From NCBI GenBank assembly GCA_034440495.1, contig JAWXCE010000006.1, positions 1 to 61,648 on the forward strand: DNA of 61,648 nt, in the 5' to 3' direction. Below are positions 19,614 through 28,979 of the stretch, piece after piece. The notes beneath the pieces are model-generated. The model did no database searches. It had not been told where the DNA came from and saw only the letters and a list, made by a program, of their open reading frames with translations. The translations under genes and the position numbers were made by a program. How positions within the stretch are numbered: the stretch's first letter is position 1; the number at the start of each line of letters is the position of its first letter. The DNA comes from JAWXCE01 sp034440495 (GTDB taxonomy: Bacteria > Pseudomonadota > Alphaproteobacteria > Rhizobiales > Rhodomicrobiaceae).

Positions 19614-20974
19614 GCAAACCCTTGAGCCGATTGTTGAATGGCGAAAAGAGTGCGTTGCTATCGCTGGCTCGCGGCTGGCAACGCGGTGCCCCTAATGCAA
19701 GTCCTGCGACGCCAAAATATGACGCGCAGAGTTTCGAGGTTCTCCCAGCATATCAAAAAATGCTCACGCAGCGCGCCGCTGCCGATGAATTCAATGTAAA
19801 AAACCCTTTCTTCCGCCCGCATGAGGGACGCGTTGGCGCGTTGACCGTGATTGACGGACGCGAGTGCATCAATTTTGCGTCCTACGATTATCTCGGCCTT
19901 AACCATCATCCCGCTTTAGCGGCGGCCGCGACGGCGGCTATGGCGCGCTACGGCACGTCCGTTTCGGCAAGCCGTGTTGTGGCGGGCGAGCGCCCTATCA
20001 TCCGCGACCTCGAAGCGGCGCTTGCCCGCTTATACGGAACCGAGGATGTAATTGTTTTCGTCAGCGGCCACGCGACTAATGTCTCGGCCATCTCAACGCT
20101 CACCGGCCCTGGCGACCTCATCCTGCATGATGCGCTGATCCACAATAGCGCCATGGTTGGCGCGACGCTGTCAGGCGCCGCCCGCCGCGCATTTCCGCAT
20201 AACGATCTCGACGCTCTGCAGCGCATGTTGGAGGAGACGAGGGGCGCTGCGAAAAACGTGCTGATTATCGTGGAGGGGTTATACTCCATGGACGGCGATA
20301 TTCCCGATTTGCCCCGCCTGCTCGACATAAAGCAAAGGTTTGGCGCCTGGTTGATGGTCGATGAAGCGCATTCGCTCGGCGTTCTGGGCGCGACCGGACG
20401 CGGCACGGCAGAGCATTTTGGCGTCGATCCGGGCCGCGTCGATATCTGGATGGGAACCCTCAGCAAAACTCTGGCCTCCTGTGGGGGCTACATTGCGGGG
20501 TCTCGGCCGCTGGTGGAGTTGCTGAAGTTCAGCGCGCCCGGGTTTGTCTATAGCGTTGGCATTTCGCCGCCTTTGGCGGGCGCCGCAATCGCCGCTATCG
20601 AGCGGCTTGCCGCCGAGCCGGAGCGTGTCGCCGCGCTGGCGGATAATGGACGCTTCTTTTTGGAAACCGCACGGGCGGCGGGTCTCGACACCGGCTTCGC
20701 GGCTGGATACGCCGTGGCGCCCGTGATGGTGGGCGACAGTCTGCGCGCCGTGAAACTATCCGAGCGGCTGCTTGATCGCGGCGTGAACGCGCTTCCAATC
20801 ATCTACCCGGCCGTGCCGATGCAATCCGCCCGGCTGCGTTTCTTCCTGATGTCTACCCACACCAAAGCGCAAATGACTCAAGCCATTGATGTTACGCGAC
20901 AGGAGCTGGATACGCTGAAAGCGCAAAACTTCGGGCTTTCGCGGCTAGCGGCAAGCATCGCCGAGCGCATGTGA
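19610..20974 (+). CDS. rkpG: Alpha-oxoamine synthase, PLP-dependent (RkpG/BioF/SPT-like)
   Basis: The 454-residue PLP enzyme of the alpha-oxoamine synthase family condenses an amino acid with an acyl thioester and releases CO2, giving an aminoketone. Visible marks are NFASYDYLGL near residue 85, SASRVVAGER, the phosphate-binding SGHATNVSAI segment, DEAHSLGVLG with the PLP-nitrogen aspartate, and TLSKTLASCGGY with the Schiff-base lysine. It is longer than BioF by an N-terminal extension of about 50 residues. It overlaps the synthase stop by 4 bases and the next gene by 4, so all three are probably coupled. It probably takes the acyl chain from the synthase ACP to make a sphingoid-like lipid; that last step is inference. 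Confidence 0.82.
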   Translation: MSKPLSRLLNGEKSALLSLARGWQRGAPNASPATPKYDAQSFEVLPAYQKMLTQRAAADEFNVKNPFFRPHEGRVGALTVIDGRECINFASYDYLGLNHHPALAAAATAAMARYGTSVSASRVVAGERPIIRDLEAALARLYGTEDVIVFVSGHATNVSAISTLTGPGDLILHDALIHNSAMVGATLSGAARRAFPHNDLDALQRMLEETRGAAKNVLIIVEGLYSMDGDIPDLPRLLDIKQRFGAWLMVDEAHSLGVLGATGRGTAEHFGVDPGRVDIWMGTLSKTLASCGGYIAGSRPLVELLKFSAPGFVYSVGISPPLAGAAIAAIERLAAEPERVAALADNGRFFLETARAAGLDTGFAAGYAVAPVMVGDSLRAVKLSERLLDRGVNALPIIYPAVPMQSARLRFFLMSTHTKAQMTQAIDVTRQELDTLKAQNFGLSRLAASIAERM

Positions 20975-22062
20975 AACCGCTCATGCTTTCGCCAAGCACC
21001 AGGAACGCCGTTTGTTTCGGCGTTTCATTCTGGAACCGCAAAGCCCTCGGCAGGCTGCTTACGGAGGGCGGGGATACATTTTTCACAGATGATTTCCCTG
21101 CCGCGTTGCAATCCGCGAAATCCCGTTCGCTTCCGCTTCACGCCTGGGCTTCTAAACTGAGCGATGAGAATGAGGCCGAATGTCTCGCGGCCGGGACGCC
21201 GCTCATTCGTGTAGAGGATGGTTTCATACGCTCGGCTGGCCTCGGCGCGGGGTTAATTGCAGGCGCCTCATACGCATTCGACAAAACCGGCATCTACTAC
21301 GATGCGCGCCGCACCAGCGATATCGAAACGGTTTTGCAGACTGCCGAGATCAGCGCGGCCGAAGTCGCGCGCGGAAGCGATCTGCGTCAGGCGATCCTAT
21401 CCGCCCGCATCAGCAAATATAATGTTGGCCGACTGGACGCCCCTTTTGCCGCCCCTGCCGAACGAGATGTTATTCTAGTGCCTGGACAAGTATCGAATGA
21501 CGCCGCCGTTTCGCGGGCTGGCGCAGCGGCGCTCGATAACGACGCGAATGTTAATCTTACATTGCTGCGCCGCGTGCGGGAACGCCATCCAACGGCGTTT
21601 ATCGTCTATAAGCCGCACCCGGACGTGGAGACCGGACTGCGTCGCGGCGCGCTGACAGTGGCGGAGACCCGCGGTTATGCCGACGCTGTCATCAACAAGG
21701 CAAGCATTTTGACGCTGATAGCACGCTGCGATGCGGTCGAAACGTTATCGTCGCTTACCGGCTTTGAGGCGCTGCTTCGGGGCAAACCTGTCACGGTGCA
21801 TGGCGCGCCGTTTTACGCCGGGTGGGGCTTAACCGAAGACCTGACGCCGACGCCGCGCCGCACCCGTCGGCGCTCGCTGGAGGAACTGGTATTTGTCATG
21901 CTTGCGCTTTACACGCGGCATGTCGATCCAATAACGCTGGAACCATGCTCGCCGGAAAGCCTTATCGCATCGCTGACCACGATGGGCCGAGACCCGCGAC
22001 AACGCGCCAAGGCCGCTGTGCTGCAGCGAGTGTCGTGGGTGGGCCGCAAGCTTGGCGTTTAG
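20971..22062 (+). CDS. kpsC: KpsC C-terminal-half homologue (second beta-Kdo transferase domain)
   Basis: The 363-residue protein matches the C-terminal half of classical KpsC. It has FGVSFWNRKALGRLL, LIRVEDGFIRSAGLGAGLI, GIYYDARRTSDIE, SKYNVG, VILVPGQVSNDA, FIVYKPHPDVETGLRRG, LTGFEALLRGKPV and PFYAGWGLTEDL. Starting with GTG (20971), it overlaps the oxoamine synthase stop by 4 bases, so its translation is tied to the lipid genes rather than to the N-half gene 14 kb away. The two halves would together supply the two linkage activities of KpsC. Its 3' end converges with and touches the kpsS gene. Confidence 0.85.
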   Translation: MKPLMLSPSTRNAVCFGVSFWNRKALGRLLTEGGDTFFTDDFPAALQSAKSRSLPLHAWASKLSDENEAECLAAGTPLIRVEDGFIRSAGLGAGLIAGASYAFDKTGIYYDARRTSDIETVLQTAEISAAEVARGSDLRQAILSARISKYNVGRLDAPFAAPAERDVILVPGQVSNDAAVSRAGAAALDNDANVNLTLLRRVRERHPTAFIVYKPHPDVETGLRRGALTVAETRGYADAVINKASILTLIARCDAVETLSSLTGFEALLRGKPVTVHGAPFYAGWGLTEDLTPTPRRTRRRSLEELVFVMLALYTRHVDPITLEPCSPESLIASLTTMGRDPRQRAKAAVLQRVSWVGRKLGV

Positions 22063-23372
22063 CGTTTGCATCGCTCGCGTATCATCCGGCGGAGGGCCTC
22101 GCGTCGAGGCGCGGGGTCGGCATAAGCATCGGGCGCGTTCCGGCTCATCTGCAAAATGCGCTGCGAGATGTTTTGCGCGGCCTCGTCTAGCCCTTCACGC
22201 GAATAGATCGTGCCGCGCGCCTGCACGCTTGCCGCCAGCGCTTTCACAAAAGCGCCGACAAGTTTGGGATCGGGTGCGGCGGGCGCTGTCCAAAAGCTGT
22301 CGAGCGGCCCTTGATGCGTTATTCCGTCTACATCGTAAATCGCGGGCGCGAGGGTTTTGACCGGGCAGCCACGTTGCAATGCCTCAATCCCGGCGGAGCT
22401 GTTGACCGTCACCAGTCCCGCCGCCCCGGCAAGCACATCGCCAAGCGCGCCGCCATCGAAAAAAACCACCCGGCTTTGCAGGTTTAGCCGCCGAACCGCA
22501 TCAGTTAGATAGCGCCGCCATCTATCCAGGCCGTTGTCCAGCGGATGCGCCTTGATCGCTAGTGTAGCGTTCATCGGCGCGTGCGCTTTGAAGGATGCAA
22601 GTACAGTTTCAATCGCTTCACTAAAGCTGCTGAACGGCGAACGGTGGCGAATCTGGAAATCGCCCTCCAGTTGCAGCGCGAACACAAACAGCGGGCCTTT
22701 TGTCGCGCGAAGCCTCTCTATTTCGATAGCTGCGGCTTTGTTTCGTGATCTCTCCCCAGTAAGACGCCAGCACCATGCCGCATATTCCAGTGGCGGATAA
22801 TAGATCGTATGCCGCCTGTAGTTGGGATACAGCCACCATAGCGCGGTGTTGAGCAGGTTGTATGCCACGTCTGGCGCGGCCACCCTCCAGAACTGCGTGC
22901 GATATCGTGGTGCAAAATCGATTTCAGGCGCGTTGGCCGCGATGAGTCTGATGGCTGCTGGGTCGTTGGGAAAGTGCGACGCGGCGCCCGTGCCATTCAA
23001 CTCGATGGTCATCCAATCCGGACGCAGGTAGCCCAGTTCGGTTACGATAACGCGCGCGCCATGTGCGCGGGCGATGGCGGCGGCAATGCGGTGATACAGC
23101 CGCCTCTCGCCATGCATAATTATATCGGTTACGGAGTCGCGCTCCATAAGATTTGTCGCGAAGCGCGGCCATTCGGCGATCCGGCCTTTAAAGGCGACTG
23201 CGCCTTTGCGATTCCAGTGCAACCGGTCGCCAACGTTGAAATTAACACGCGCGACGCGATGGCCCTGCGCCTCGCATTCATCTGCAAGGCGCGCATAAAG
23301 CGGTGATAACGGACCTTGAAGGAACAGGAAAGAACGGCGGCCTGAGGCTCTCTCCGCTGTCAGATTGCCCAT
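22059..23372 (-). CDS. kpsS: KpsS-like capsule Kdo transferase, copy 1
   Basis: KpsS adds the first Kdo to the lipid anchor (lyso-phosphatidylglycerol in E. coli), before KpsC extends the linker. This protein of about 437 residues has FLFLQGPLSPLYARLADE, VTELGYLRPDWMTIE, ASHFPNDPA, FVFALQLEGDFQIRHRSPF, LAIKAHPLDNGLDRW and LVTVNSSAGIEALQRG, the standard KpsS/LipB pattern. The ATG at 23372 lies inside the last codons of the upstream paralogue. A second possible start at 23387 is also without a good ribosome binding site, so the exact start is uncertain. It is convergent with kpsC-C. Confidence 0.85.
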   Translation of the reverse strand: MGNLTAERASGRRSFLFLQGPLSPLYARLADECEAQGHRVARVNFNVGDRLHWNRKGAVAFKGRIAEWPRFATNLMERDSVTDIIMHGERRLYHRIAAAIARAHGARVIVTELGYLRPDWMTIELNGTGAASHFPNDPAAIRLIAANAPEIDFAPRYRTQFWRVAAPDVAYNLLNTALWWLYPNYRRHTIYYPPLEYAAWCWRLTGERSRNKAAAIEIERLRATKGPLFVFALQLEGDFQIRHRSPFSSFSEAIETVLASFKAHAPMNATLAIKAHPLDNGLDRWRRYLTDAVRRLNLQSRVVFFDGGALGDVLAGAAGLVTVNSSAGIEALQRGCPVKTLAPAIYDVDGITHQGPLDSFWTAPAAPDPKLVGAFVKALAASVQARGTIYSREGLDEAAQNISQRILQMSRNAPDAYADPAPRREALRRMIRERCKR

Positions 23373-24778
23373 TGCGCTGCTGGCCATGACGGCGCGGTTG
23401 CTTCCGGCTCGCCATTCAGTGAGTCGAGCGTTTTGCCGCGCGCAGACTCCACCCCAAGCACTTCCGGCCAATCGGTGAACGGCACGCCGCAAGCGCGAGC
23501 GGCCGCCAGACGCGGAGGCTCCGGTTCAAAAGCGTTGGGCTGATTCACCAGCCGCTGTTCAAGCCGGCGCACGATTTCGGCAATTGCGACCGCGCGCCCC
23601 GCGCGGTGGTAGAAACTCCCCTTCACCTGCGTGGCGGCTGCCAGCGCGCGCACAAAATCATCACGAAGCTGCGCATCGGGTTCTGGCGCAGCCGTCCAGA
23701 AATCGTTCAGCGACCCCTGGTAAGCCAGGCCGGGGATATCGAATATTGCAAATCCGAGCACTTTGAGCGGTCGGTTCGCTTTCAGGGCGTGCAAACCGAC
23801 GGTCGAGTTAATCAACACAACCCCTTTGGCGTGCGCAAGCAGAGTTTGAAGACAGCCGCCATCGATAACGCGGACGCGGTTGGCGATACCTGCCGCCAGC
23901 GCGAGGCGGCGCACCATGCGCGGCCAGTTTTCCAGCCCGTTGTCGAGCGGATGCACCTTGAAAATGAGTTTGCTTTGAGGCGGCGCGTTGCCCTTGAACG
24001 ATTGAATGACTAACTCGATCATCTCGCGCTGGTGCTTGAAGGGCGAGTTGACGCGGAGCTGATAATCGCTCTGCATTTGCAGGGGTGCGAGAAAATACGT
24101 GTTGTCACGTCGAATGGCGCGCGTGGTCACTTTGTTGGCGCGTTTGGCGGCGGCCCGGCCAACCGTAAGGCGGGGAATGTAGCTTAGGTAATTCACAATC
24201 GCACTATAGTAGCGATCTGCATCATAATGCGGATACAGCGCGGTCAGGAAAAAGGTGGACAGATTGTACGCGACCTCATGCAGGGCCTCCGCGCGGAAGG
24301 TGTGTTTGTATCTCTCTGTAAAGTCCGGCTCCGGCGCCTGGCGCGCAATTGCCCGGATTTTGTCCGGGTCATTGGGAAAATGTGAGTGGGCGGACATGCC
24401 GCCAGATTCCAGCGTAATCCAATCAGGGCGCAAATAGCCGAACTCGTAGGTTACGGTATCTACGCCGAGGCGGCGGGCCGCAGTGACGGCGCCACGGTGA
24501 TAAGGGTGCCTGTCCGCATAATATAGAACGTCGGTGACGCCATTCGCCGTCATGAAACTGGTAACGAAACTTTCCCAGTCGCGAAGGCGGCCGCGATAGT
24601 TCACCGCGGGCAGACCCAACCAGTAAAACCAGTCGCCCGCGCAAAAATTGATCCGCAGCACTTTATGGCCGTTTTTTGTCAAAGCGGCGGCAAGTTCCCG
24701 GGCGAATGGTGTCGGTGGGCCTTGCAGCATTAGAAAAGTTCGCAGGGACTTTCCGGGCTGACTTTGGTAGTCCTTCAT
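23360..24778 (-). CDS. kpsS: KpsS-like capsule Kdo transferase, copy 2
   Basis: This is a second, full-length KpsS homologue of about 472 residues, directly upstream of and overlapping copy 1. It shows the same ordered marks: FLMLQGPPTPFARELAAAL, YEFGYLRPDWITLE, AHSHFPNDPDKI, LAPLQMQSDYQLRVNSPF, LIFKVHPLDNGLENW and VLINSTVGLHALKANRPLKVLG. The C-terminus is about 50 residues longer than in copy 1. The ATG at 24778 is used; an upstream TTG would add 8 residues. The tandem arrangement points to duplication followed by divergence, so the two may use different lipid acceptors. That is inference. Confidence 0.82.
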   Translation of the reverse strand: MKDYQSQPGKSLRTFLMLQGPPTPFARELAAALTKNGHKVLRINFCAGDWFYWLGLPAVNYRGRLRDWESFVTSFMTANGVTDVLYYADRHPYHRGAVTAARRLGVDTVTYEFGYLRPDWITLESGGMSAHSHFPNDPDKIRAIARQAPEPDFTERYKHTFRAEALHEVAYNLSTFFLTALYPHYDADRYYSAIVNYLSYIPRLTVGRAAAKRANKVTTRAIRRDNTYFLAPLQMQSDYQLRVNSPFKHQREMIELVIQSFKGNAPPQSKLIFKVHPLDNGLENWPRMVRRLALAAGIANRVRVIDGGCLQTLLAHAKGVVLINSTVGLHALKANRPLKVLGFAIFDIPGLAYQGSLNDFWTAAPEPDAQLRDDFVRALAAATQVKGSFYHRAGRAVAIAEIVRRLEQRLVNQPNAFEPEPPRLAAARACGVPFTDWPEVLGVESARGKTLDSLNGEPEATAPSWPAAQWAI

Positions 24779-24964
24779 TATGAAAATCCCGCGTGGTTTC
24801 AATGATGTCCGCGCTACGCACTTTAGGTAAAAGAACTATTGTTTACTATCATTAGAAGCAAAATGTTCACGCTAATTTTTGATCGGCGCACGAACTTTCG
24901 CATAAGTGCGGCCGGTTTGTGGCGCGCTAAAGCACTGACGCAATTTGGGCAGAAGACTTTTGCC

Positions 24965-26407
24965 CTATTTGGTTTCCTCGGGCGCGCGCTGGTAGATGTC
25001 GTCCGACCGCACGATGTCGTCCTCGCCGAGATAGGAGCCAAGCTGCACCTCGATAATCTCCAACGGCACCTTACCGGGGTTTTCCAGCCGGTGCCATTGC
25101 GTGGCGAAAATGTAGATGGACTCGTTCTCCGGCACCAGTTTTTGCACCTCACCGGCCGTGACCAGCGCCGTGCCTTTCACCACCACCCAATGTTCGGAAC
25201 GGTGATGATGCATTTGCAGCGATAGCTTACCGCCGGGCTTTACATGGAGCAGTTTCACCTGGAAGCGGCCGCCAACGCTAAGGGTCTCGAAATGCCCCCA
25301 TGGACGGTAATTGCGCACGTGCTGTTCATGCTCGCGGCGCTTGGACGCCTTAAGCTGCGACACAAGCTTGCCGACATCCTGCGCGCGGTCGCGGCGCGCC
25401 ACAAGAACGGCGTCGGCGGTATCGACGACCACGAGGTCTTCCAGGCCAATGGTGGAAATCAGCGCCCGCTCGGAATGCACGTAACAATTCTTGGTATCGA
25501 CCAGAATAGCTTCGCCGCGAACCGAATTGCCATCAGCGTCGTGCGGCGCGGCTTCCCAAAGCGAAGACCATGAGCCGACATCATTCCATCCGGCGTTCAG
25601 CGGGAGCACAGCGGCCAGCTTGGTTTTTTCCATCACAGCATAGTCGATGGAAATGTTCGGCGCCCGCGAGTAAGCCTCGGCGTCCAGACGGCGGAAGTCT
25701 AAGTCCATCGCGGACTTTGTGAGCGCGGTGCGGGCGGAGGCGAGAATTTCTGGCGCAAGCCGCTCCAGTTCGGTCAGGAATGTCTTGGCGTGCAGCACGA
25801 AAATGCCGCTGTTCCAGTAATAGCTACCGTCATCGAGATAACGCTGCGCGGTCGCCGCGTCCGGTTTTTCGACGAACGCCGCAACGGAGAAGCCGCCGCC
25901 CGGGCCATCCAATTGGGCGCCTTTGCGGATGTAGCCGTAGCCAGTATGCGGCTCATTTGGCTCGATCCCAAACAGTGCCAGACGCCCCTGGCTGGCCACC
26001 GCCGCCGCATCGCGAACGCGGGCCGCAAACGCCGCGCCATCCTTAATAAGATGATCCGACGGCATGACAGCTAAAACCGCATTAGGATCTTCATCCGAGA
26101 TCGAGAGGGCGGCTATAGCGATGGCGGGAGCCGTGTTGCGCGCTTCTGGCTCCAGCAGAATCTCACGTGGCGCGATTTCGCTTTTGAGGAGTTCGTCCTT
26201 CAGAAGGAAGCGATGATTATTGTTGCACAGCAGAGTAGGACGCGCGAAGTTCTCGTTGACCAGGCGGTGCAGCGTGGCGCCAAGCAGGCTGTCGGCTTCA
26301 TGTGCAAAAAAACGGATAAACTGCTTGGGATACATAGCCCGCGATAACGGCCACAACCGGGTTCCCGAACCGCCGCAAAGAATGACTGGGTAGATATATC
26401 TCGACAT
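24965..26407 (-). CDS. manC: Mannose-1-phosphate guanylyltransferase / mannose-6-phosphate isomerase
   Basis: This bifunctional enzyme of about 480 residues makes GDP-mannose. The N-terminal nucleotidyltransferase has the signature ILCGGSGTRLWPLSR and the FVEKPD motif. The C-terminal type II isomerase cupin has QMHHHRSEHWVVVKGTA and FATQWHRLENPG. It supplies GDP-mannose to the gmd-fcl pair further on, and so GDP-fucose for the capsule. The ATG at 26407 is preferred over a GTG two codons upstream. It is divergent from the glycosyltransferase operon. Confidence 0.93.
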   Translation of the reverse strand: MSRYIYPVILCGGSGTRLWPLSRAMYPKQFIRFFAHEADSLLGATLHRLVNENFARPTLLCNNNHRFLLKDELLKSEIAPREILLEPEARNTAPAIAIAALSISDEDPNAVLAVMPSDHLIKDGAAFAARVRDAAAVASQGRLALFGIEPNEPHTGYGYIRKGAQLDGPGGGFSVAAFVEKPDAATAQRYLDDGSYYWNSGIFVLHAKTFLTELERLAPEILASARTALTKSAMDLDFRRLDAEAYSRAPNISIDYAVMEKTKLAAVLPLNAGWNDVGSWSSLWEAAPHDADGNSVRGEAILVDTKNCYVHSERALISTIGLEDLVVVDTADAVLVARRDRAQDVGKLVSQLKASKRREHEQHVRNYRPWGHFETLSVGGRFQVKLLHVKPGGKLSLQMHHHRSEHWVVVKGTALVTAGEVQKLVPENESIYIFATQWHRLENPGKVPLEIIEVQLGSYLGEDDIVRSDDIYQRAPEETK

Positions 26408-26692
26408 CGTCACAACTTTCTCTGACAGTCGTTAATCTTTACAATTATCATAAACCCAGCCTTGTTGTTTACTACGGTTGTTTCCCTGCCACGCCTTTTT
26501 GTCAATGCAATTTACGTTTTCATTGAAGGTATGGGGACAAAGCTGCCGTTCCGCATTATACTAACCCTGTTATATGCAAAATTACATGACAGCGCTTATC
26601 GCCGGAAGTCTCTTATTGCGGGGCGTGTTTAAATGACTAAGAAATGCTTAAAGATAAACTTAACCTTTAGTAAGAAACCGCTCTAAGCGCTT

Positions 26693-27760
26693 ATGACAGT
26701 CACCGCCCATGTCTTGCTCGGCGTATATCGTCCTTATCCGCACGCTTTGCGTCAGCAGGTTCGATCGATCCTAGAGCAGGATCATCCCCGAATTCGGGTT
26801 CACATCCGTATCGACGGGCGCGATGAGGCGGCGCGCCAGATCCTTACAGGTATGCCGGATCATGTTCATGTCGAGGAAGGGGCCGAGCGGCTGGGCGTGT
26901 TCGGTAACTACATGAGCGGTTTGTCAAGCGCATTATCCCTTGAAAAAAGCCCGGATGCAGTATTCGCCTTTTGCGATCAGGACGACGTGTGGCAGCCCGG
27001 CAAACTCAGCGTCCAAATTGCCGCCCTCCAGCGTTCCAGCGCAGCGTTATGTTACTGCGACGCCTCTGTGATCGACGCAGACGGACGCAATATCCACCCA
27101 TCGCTTTTCGAGATGGAGCGCCGTACACCACACGCCGATCTGCAGGACTTGCTGGTGCGCAACGATGTCAGCGGGCATTCCATGCTTATCACGAGAGAAG
27201 CGGCCGCAGCGGCTTGCCGGAGTTCCAGCAACCAATTTGCTGCCGGTCAGGTGGCGTTGCTTCACGATTGGTGGATGGCGCTTGCAGCGCGGACGGTTGG
27301 TTCTGCCGTATTTTTGAAAGAGCCGCTTCTGCAATATCGCCGCCACGCCAGCAATGTCATGGGCCCAGCGCCCAACCGTAAAAAGAGCGCGCGCATTTGG
27401 GGCGGCGGCATTATTTCCGAGGCTTTCCGAGCCAAGTCAGCGCGGCATTACGCCTTGCGGGCGTTCCTTTTAGAGAAGTTGCAGCGCTTGCAGACCGCGC
27501 CCAGCGCGAGCGCCGAGTTTGACAAGGCTGCCGCTCTGTTCAGTATGGCGGACAAACAATTAACGCCCTTGCTGCGTGCTTACCGGAGCGCGGTGCGGCG
27601 CGGCGATTGCCAACGAACTCAAAGTCTGTATATGAGCTTGCTCGGTAAGACTGAAATTTTACGGCTCGCAAAAACGCCGTGGCTTTCCCGGTGGACAAAC
27701 GAGCAGTTCGTTAAACTGTGTGATGCTTACAGCGCCAGCGCTTTAGCTAATGCACCTTGA
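26693..27760 (+). CDS. Family 2 glycosyltransferase
   Basis: The 355-residue GT-A glycosyltransferase has an N-terminal nucleotide-binding region (VLLGVYRPYPHALRQQVRSI and RIDGRDEAA), the metal-binding FCDQDDVWQPGK motif at about residues 94-105, and HDWWMALAA as the C-terminal acidic site. This resembles the rhamnosyltransferase-like GT2 proteins with a DQDD motif. The last 100 residues are helical and not recognisable. It is first in a tight operon: the next frame starts 11 bases before its end. It most likely adds a sugar to the capsule repeat unit or primer. Confidence 0.8.
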   Translation: MTVTAHVLLGVYRPYPHALRQQVRSILEQDHPRIRVHIRIDGRDEAARQILTGMPDHVHVEEGAERLGVFGNYMSGLSSALSLEKSPDAVFAFCDQDDVWQPGKLSVQIAALQRSSAALCYCDASVIDADGRNIHPSLFEMERRTPHADLQDLLVRNDVSGHSMLITREAAAAACRSSSNQFAAGQVALLHDWWMALAARTVGSAVFLKEPLLQYRRHASNVMGPAPNRKKSARIWGGGIISEAFRAKSARHYALRAFLLEKLQRLQTAPSASAEFDKAAALFSMADKQLTPLLRAYRSAVRRGDCQRTQSLYMSLLGKTEILRLAKTPWLSRWTNEQFVKLCDAYSASALANAP

Positions 27761-28979
27761 GGCCGGACGAGCGAGACACGTTTTGCCCCTACTCCACGTT
27801 ATCTTTATCAACTACCATGAATTTTCCGGCGCAAGCGGCATTCACATTTACCACCTTGGCCGCCAGCTTTCGGCTTTAAATGTATCCGTCTCGGCCTGCA
27901 TTCCCGGCGATCCTGCAAGCATCGAACGTTTCGGGCCAAAGGTGTTCGATGTTGACGGCTTCGGCTTTGCGGACGCCGCCAAGCGCGTGAAAGCCATGCG
28001 CGCTGCAGGGCGGCAGGTGCTGCTCCACGCCTGGACGCCGCGCGAGAAGGTGCGCAAGTTTACATCGAGACTCGCGCGGAACACCGGCGCGACATATCTG
28101 GTGCATCTGGAAGACAATGAGCATCATATTGCAGACGTGTTTCACGCGCTGCACCCAAAGCCGACGCTGCTAAATTGGCGCAAGCGCTGGCGGGCAAGTC
28201 AGAACGTTGCCCATCCGGAGCATATGGCGCACTTCCTTAAAGGCGCGGCTGGTGTCACTTGTCTGACTGAAAAGCTGCTGGAGCATAGCCCGGCCGGCGC
28301 GCCTACCCACGTTTTCTGGCCGGGCGCGGAAGTAGAGTTTTTCGTGATCCCGCCCGAGCCGGATGAGGTGATCCGGACTAAACTTGGCATCGCGCCGCAT
28401 GAGTTTGCGCTGGCTTACACCGGCAACACGCACCCCGCAAACTTCGACGACATGACGACGCTTTATGACGCAATAGCCGCCCTGAATGCTGGAGGGCATG
28501 CGGTTCGGCTCATCCGCGTCGGCGCCGATCACCGGCTTGGTGTGGCCCGTTTCGGCGTGTCTAATCAGCGTCCATGGCTCACGCATCTGGGCGACCGGCC
28601 CGCCCGCGAACTCGTCCGCTATATCTCCGCCGCCGACGCGCTTGTACAGCCGGGCGCAGCCGACGCCTTCAACGACTACCGCTTCCCCAGCAAACTCACG
28701 CTGTTTTTCGCAAGCGGACGCCCGGTCGTTCTGCCATTCGCAAATATCGGGCGGCATGTTAGGGATGGCGAGGAGGCGTTGGTTTTGGCGAGTGGTGACA
28801 GCGGCGAAATCGCCCGGCAAATACTACGGCTCATATCCGATGCGGCATTGCGTCAACGGGTTGGTGCGGCGGGCCGCGCTTTCGCGCATCAGCATTTTCA
28901 ATGGCCGGAAATCGCCAAAACCATGACAGGCTTCTATGAAACCGTTCTGGCGAACTCCGCTTTGCGGCGCGCGTCATGA
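27750..28979 (+). CDS. Family 4 glycosyltransferase
   Basis: The 409-residue GT-B enzyme has an N-terminal acceptor domain containing EFSGASGIHIYHLGRQL and HAWTPREKVR. The C-terminal donor domain contains FALAYTGNTHPANFDDM, VRLIRVGADH, LGDRPARELVRYISAADALVQPG and RFPSKLTLFFASGRPVVLP. The last segment corresponds to the usual E-x7-E region but in a relaxed form. It overlaps the GT2 gene by 11 bases and gmd by 4, so all four genes of the operon should be expressed together. The sugar could be fucose because gmd and fcl follow; that is inference. Confidence 0.82.
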   Translation: MHLEAGRARHVLPLLHVIFINYHEFSGASGIHIYHLGRQLSALNVSVSACIPGDPASIERFGPKVFDVDGFGFADAAKRVKAMRAAGRQVLLHAWTPREKVRKFTSRLARNTGATYLVHLEDNEHHIADVFHALHPKPTLLNWRKRWRASQNVAHPEHMAHFLKGAAGVTCLTEKLLEHSPAGAPTHVFWPGAEVEFFVIPPEPDEVIRTKLGIAPHEFALAYTGNTHPANFDDMTTLYDAIAALNAGGHAVRLIRVGADHRLGVARFGVSNQRPWLTHLGDRPARELVRYISAADALVQPGAADAFNDYRFPSKLTLFFASGRPVVLPFANIGRHVRDGEEALVLASGDSGEIARQILRLISDAALRQRVGAAGRAFAHQHFQWPEIAKTMTGFYETVLANSALRRAS

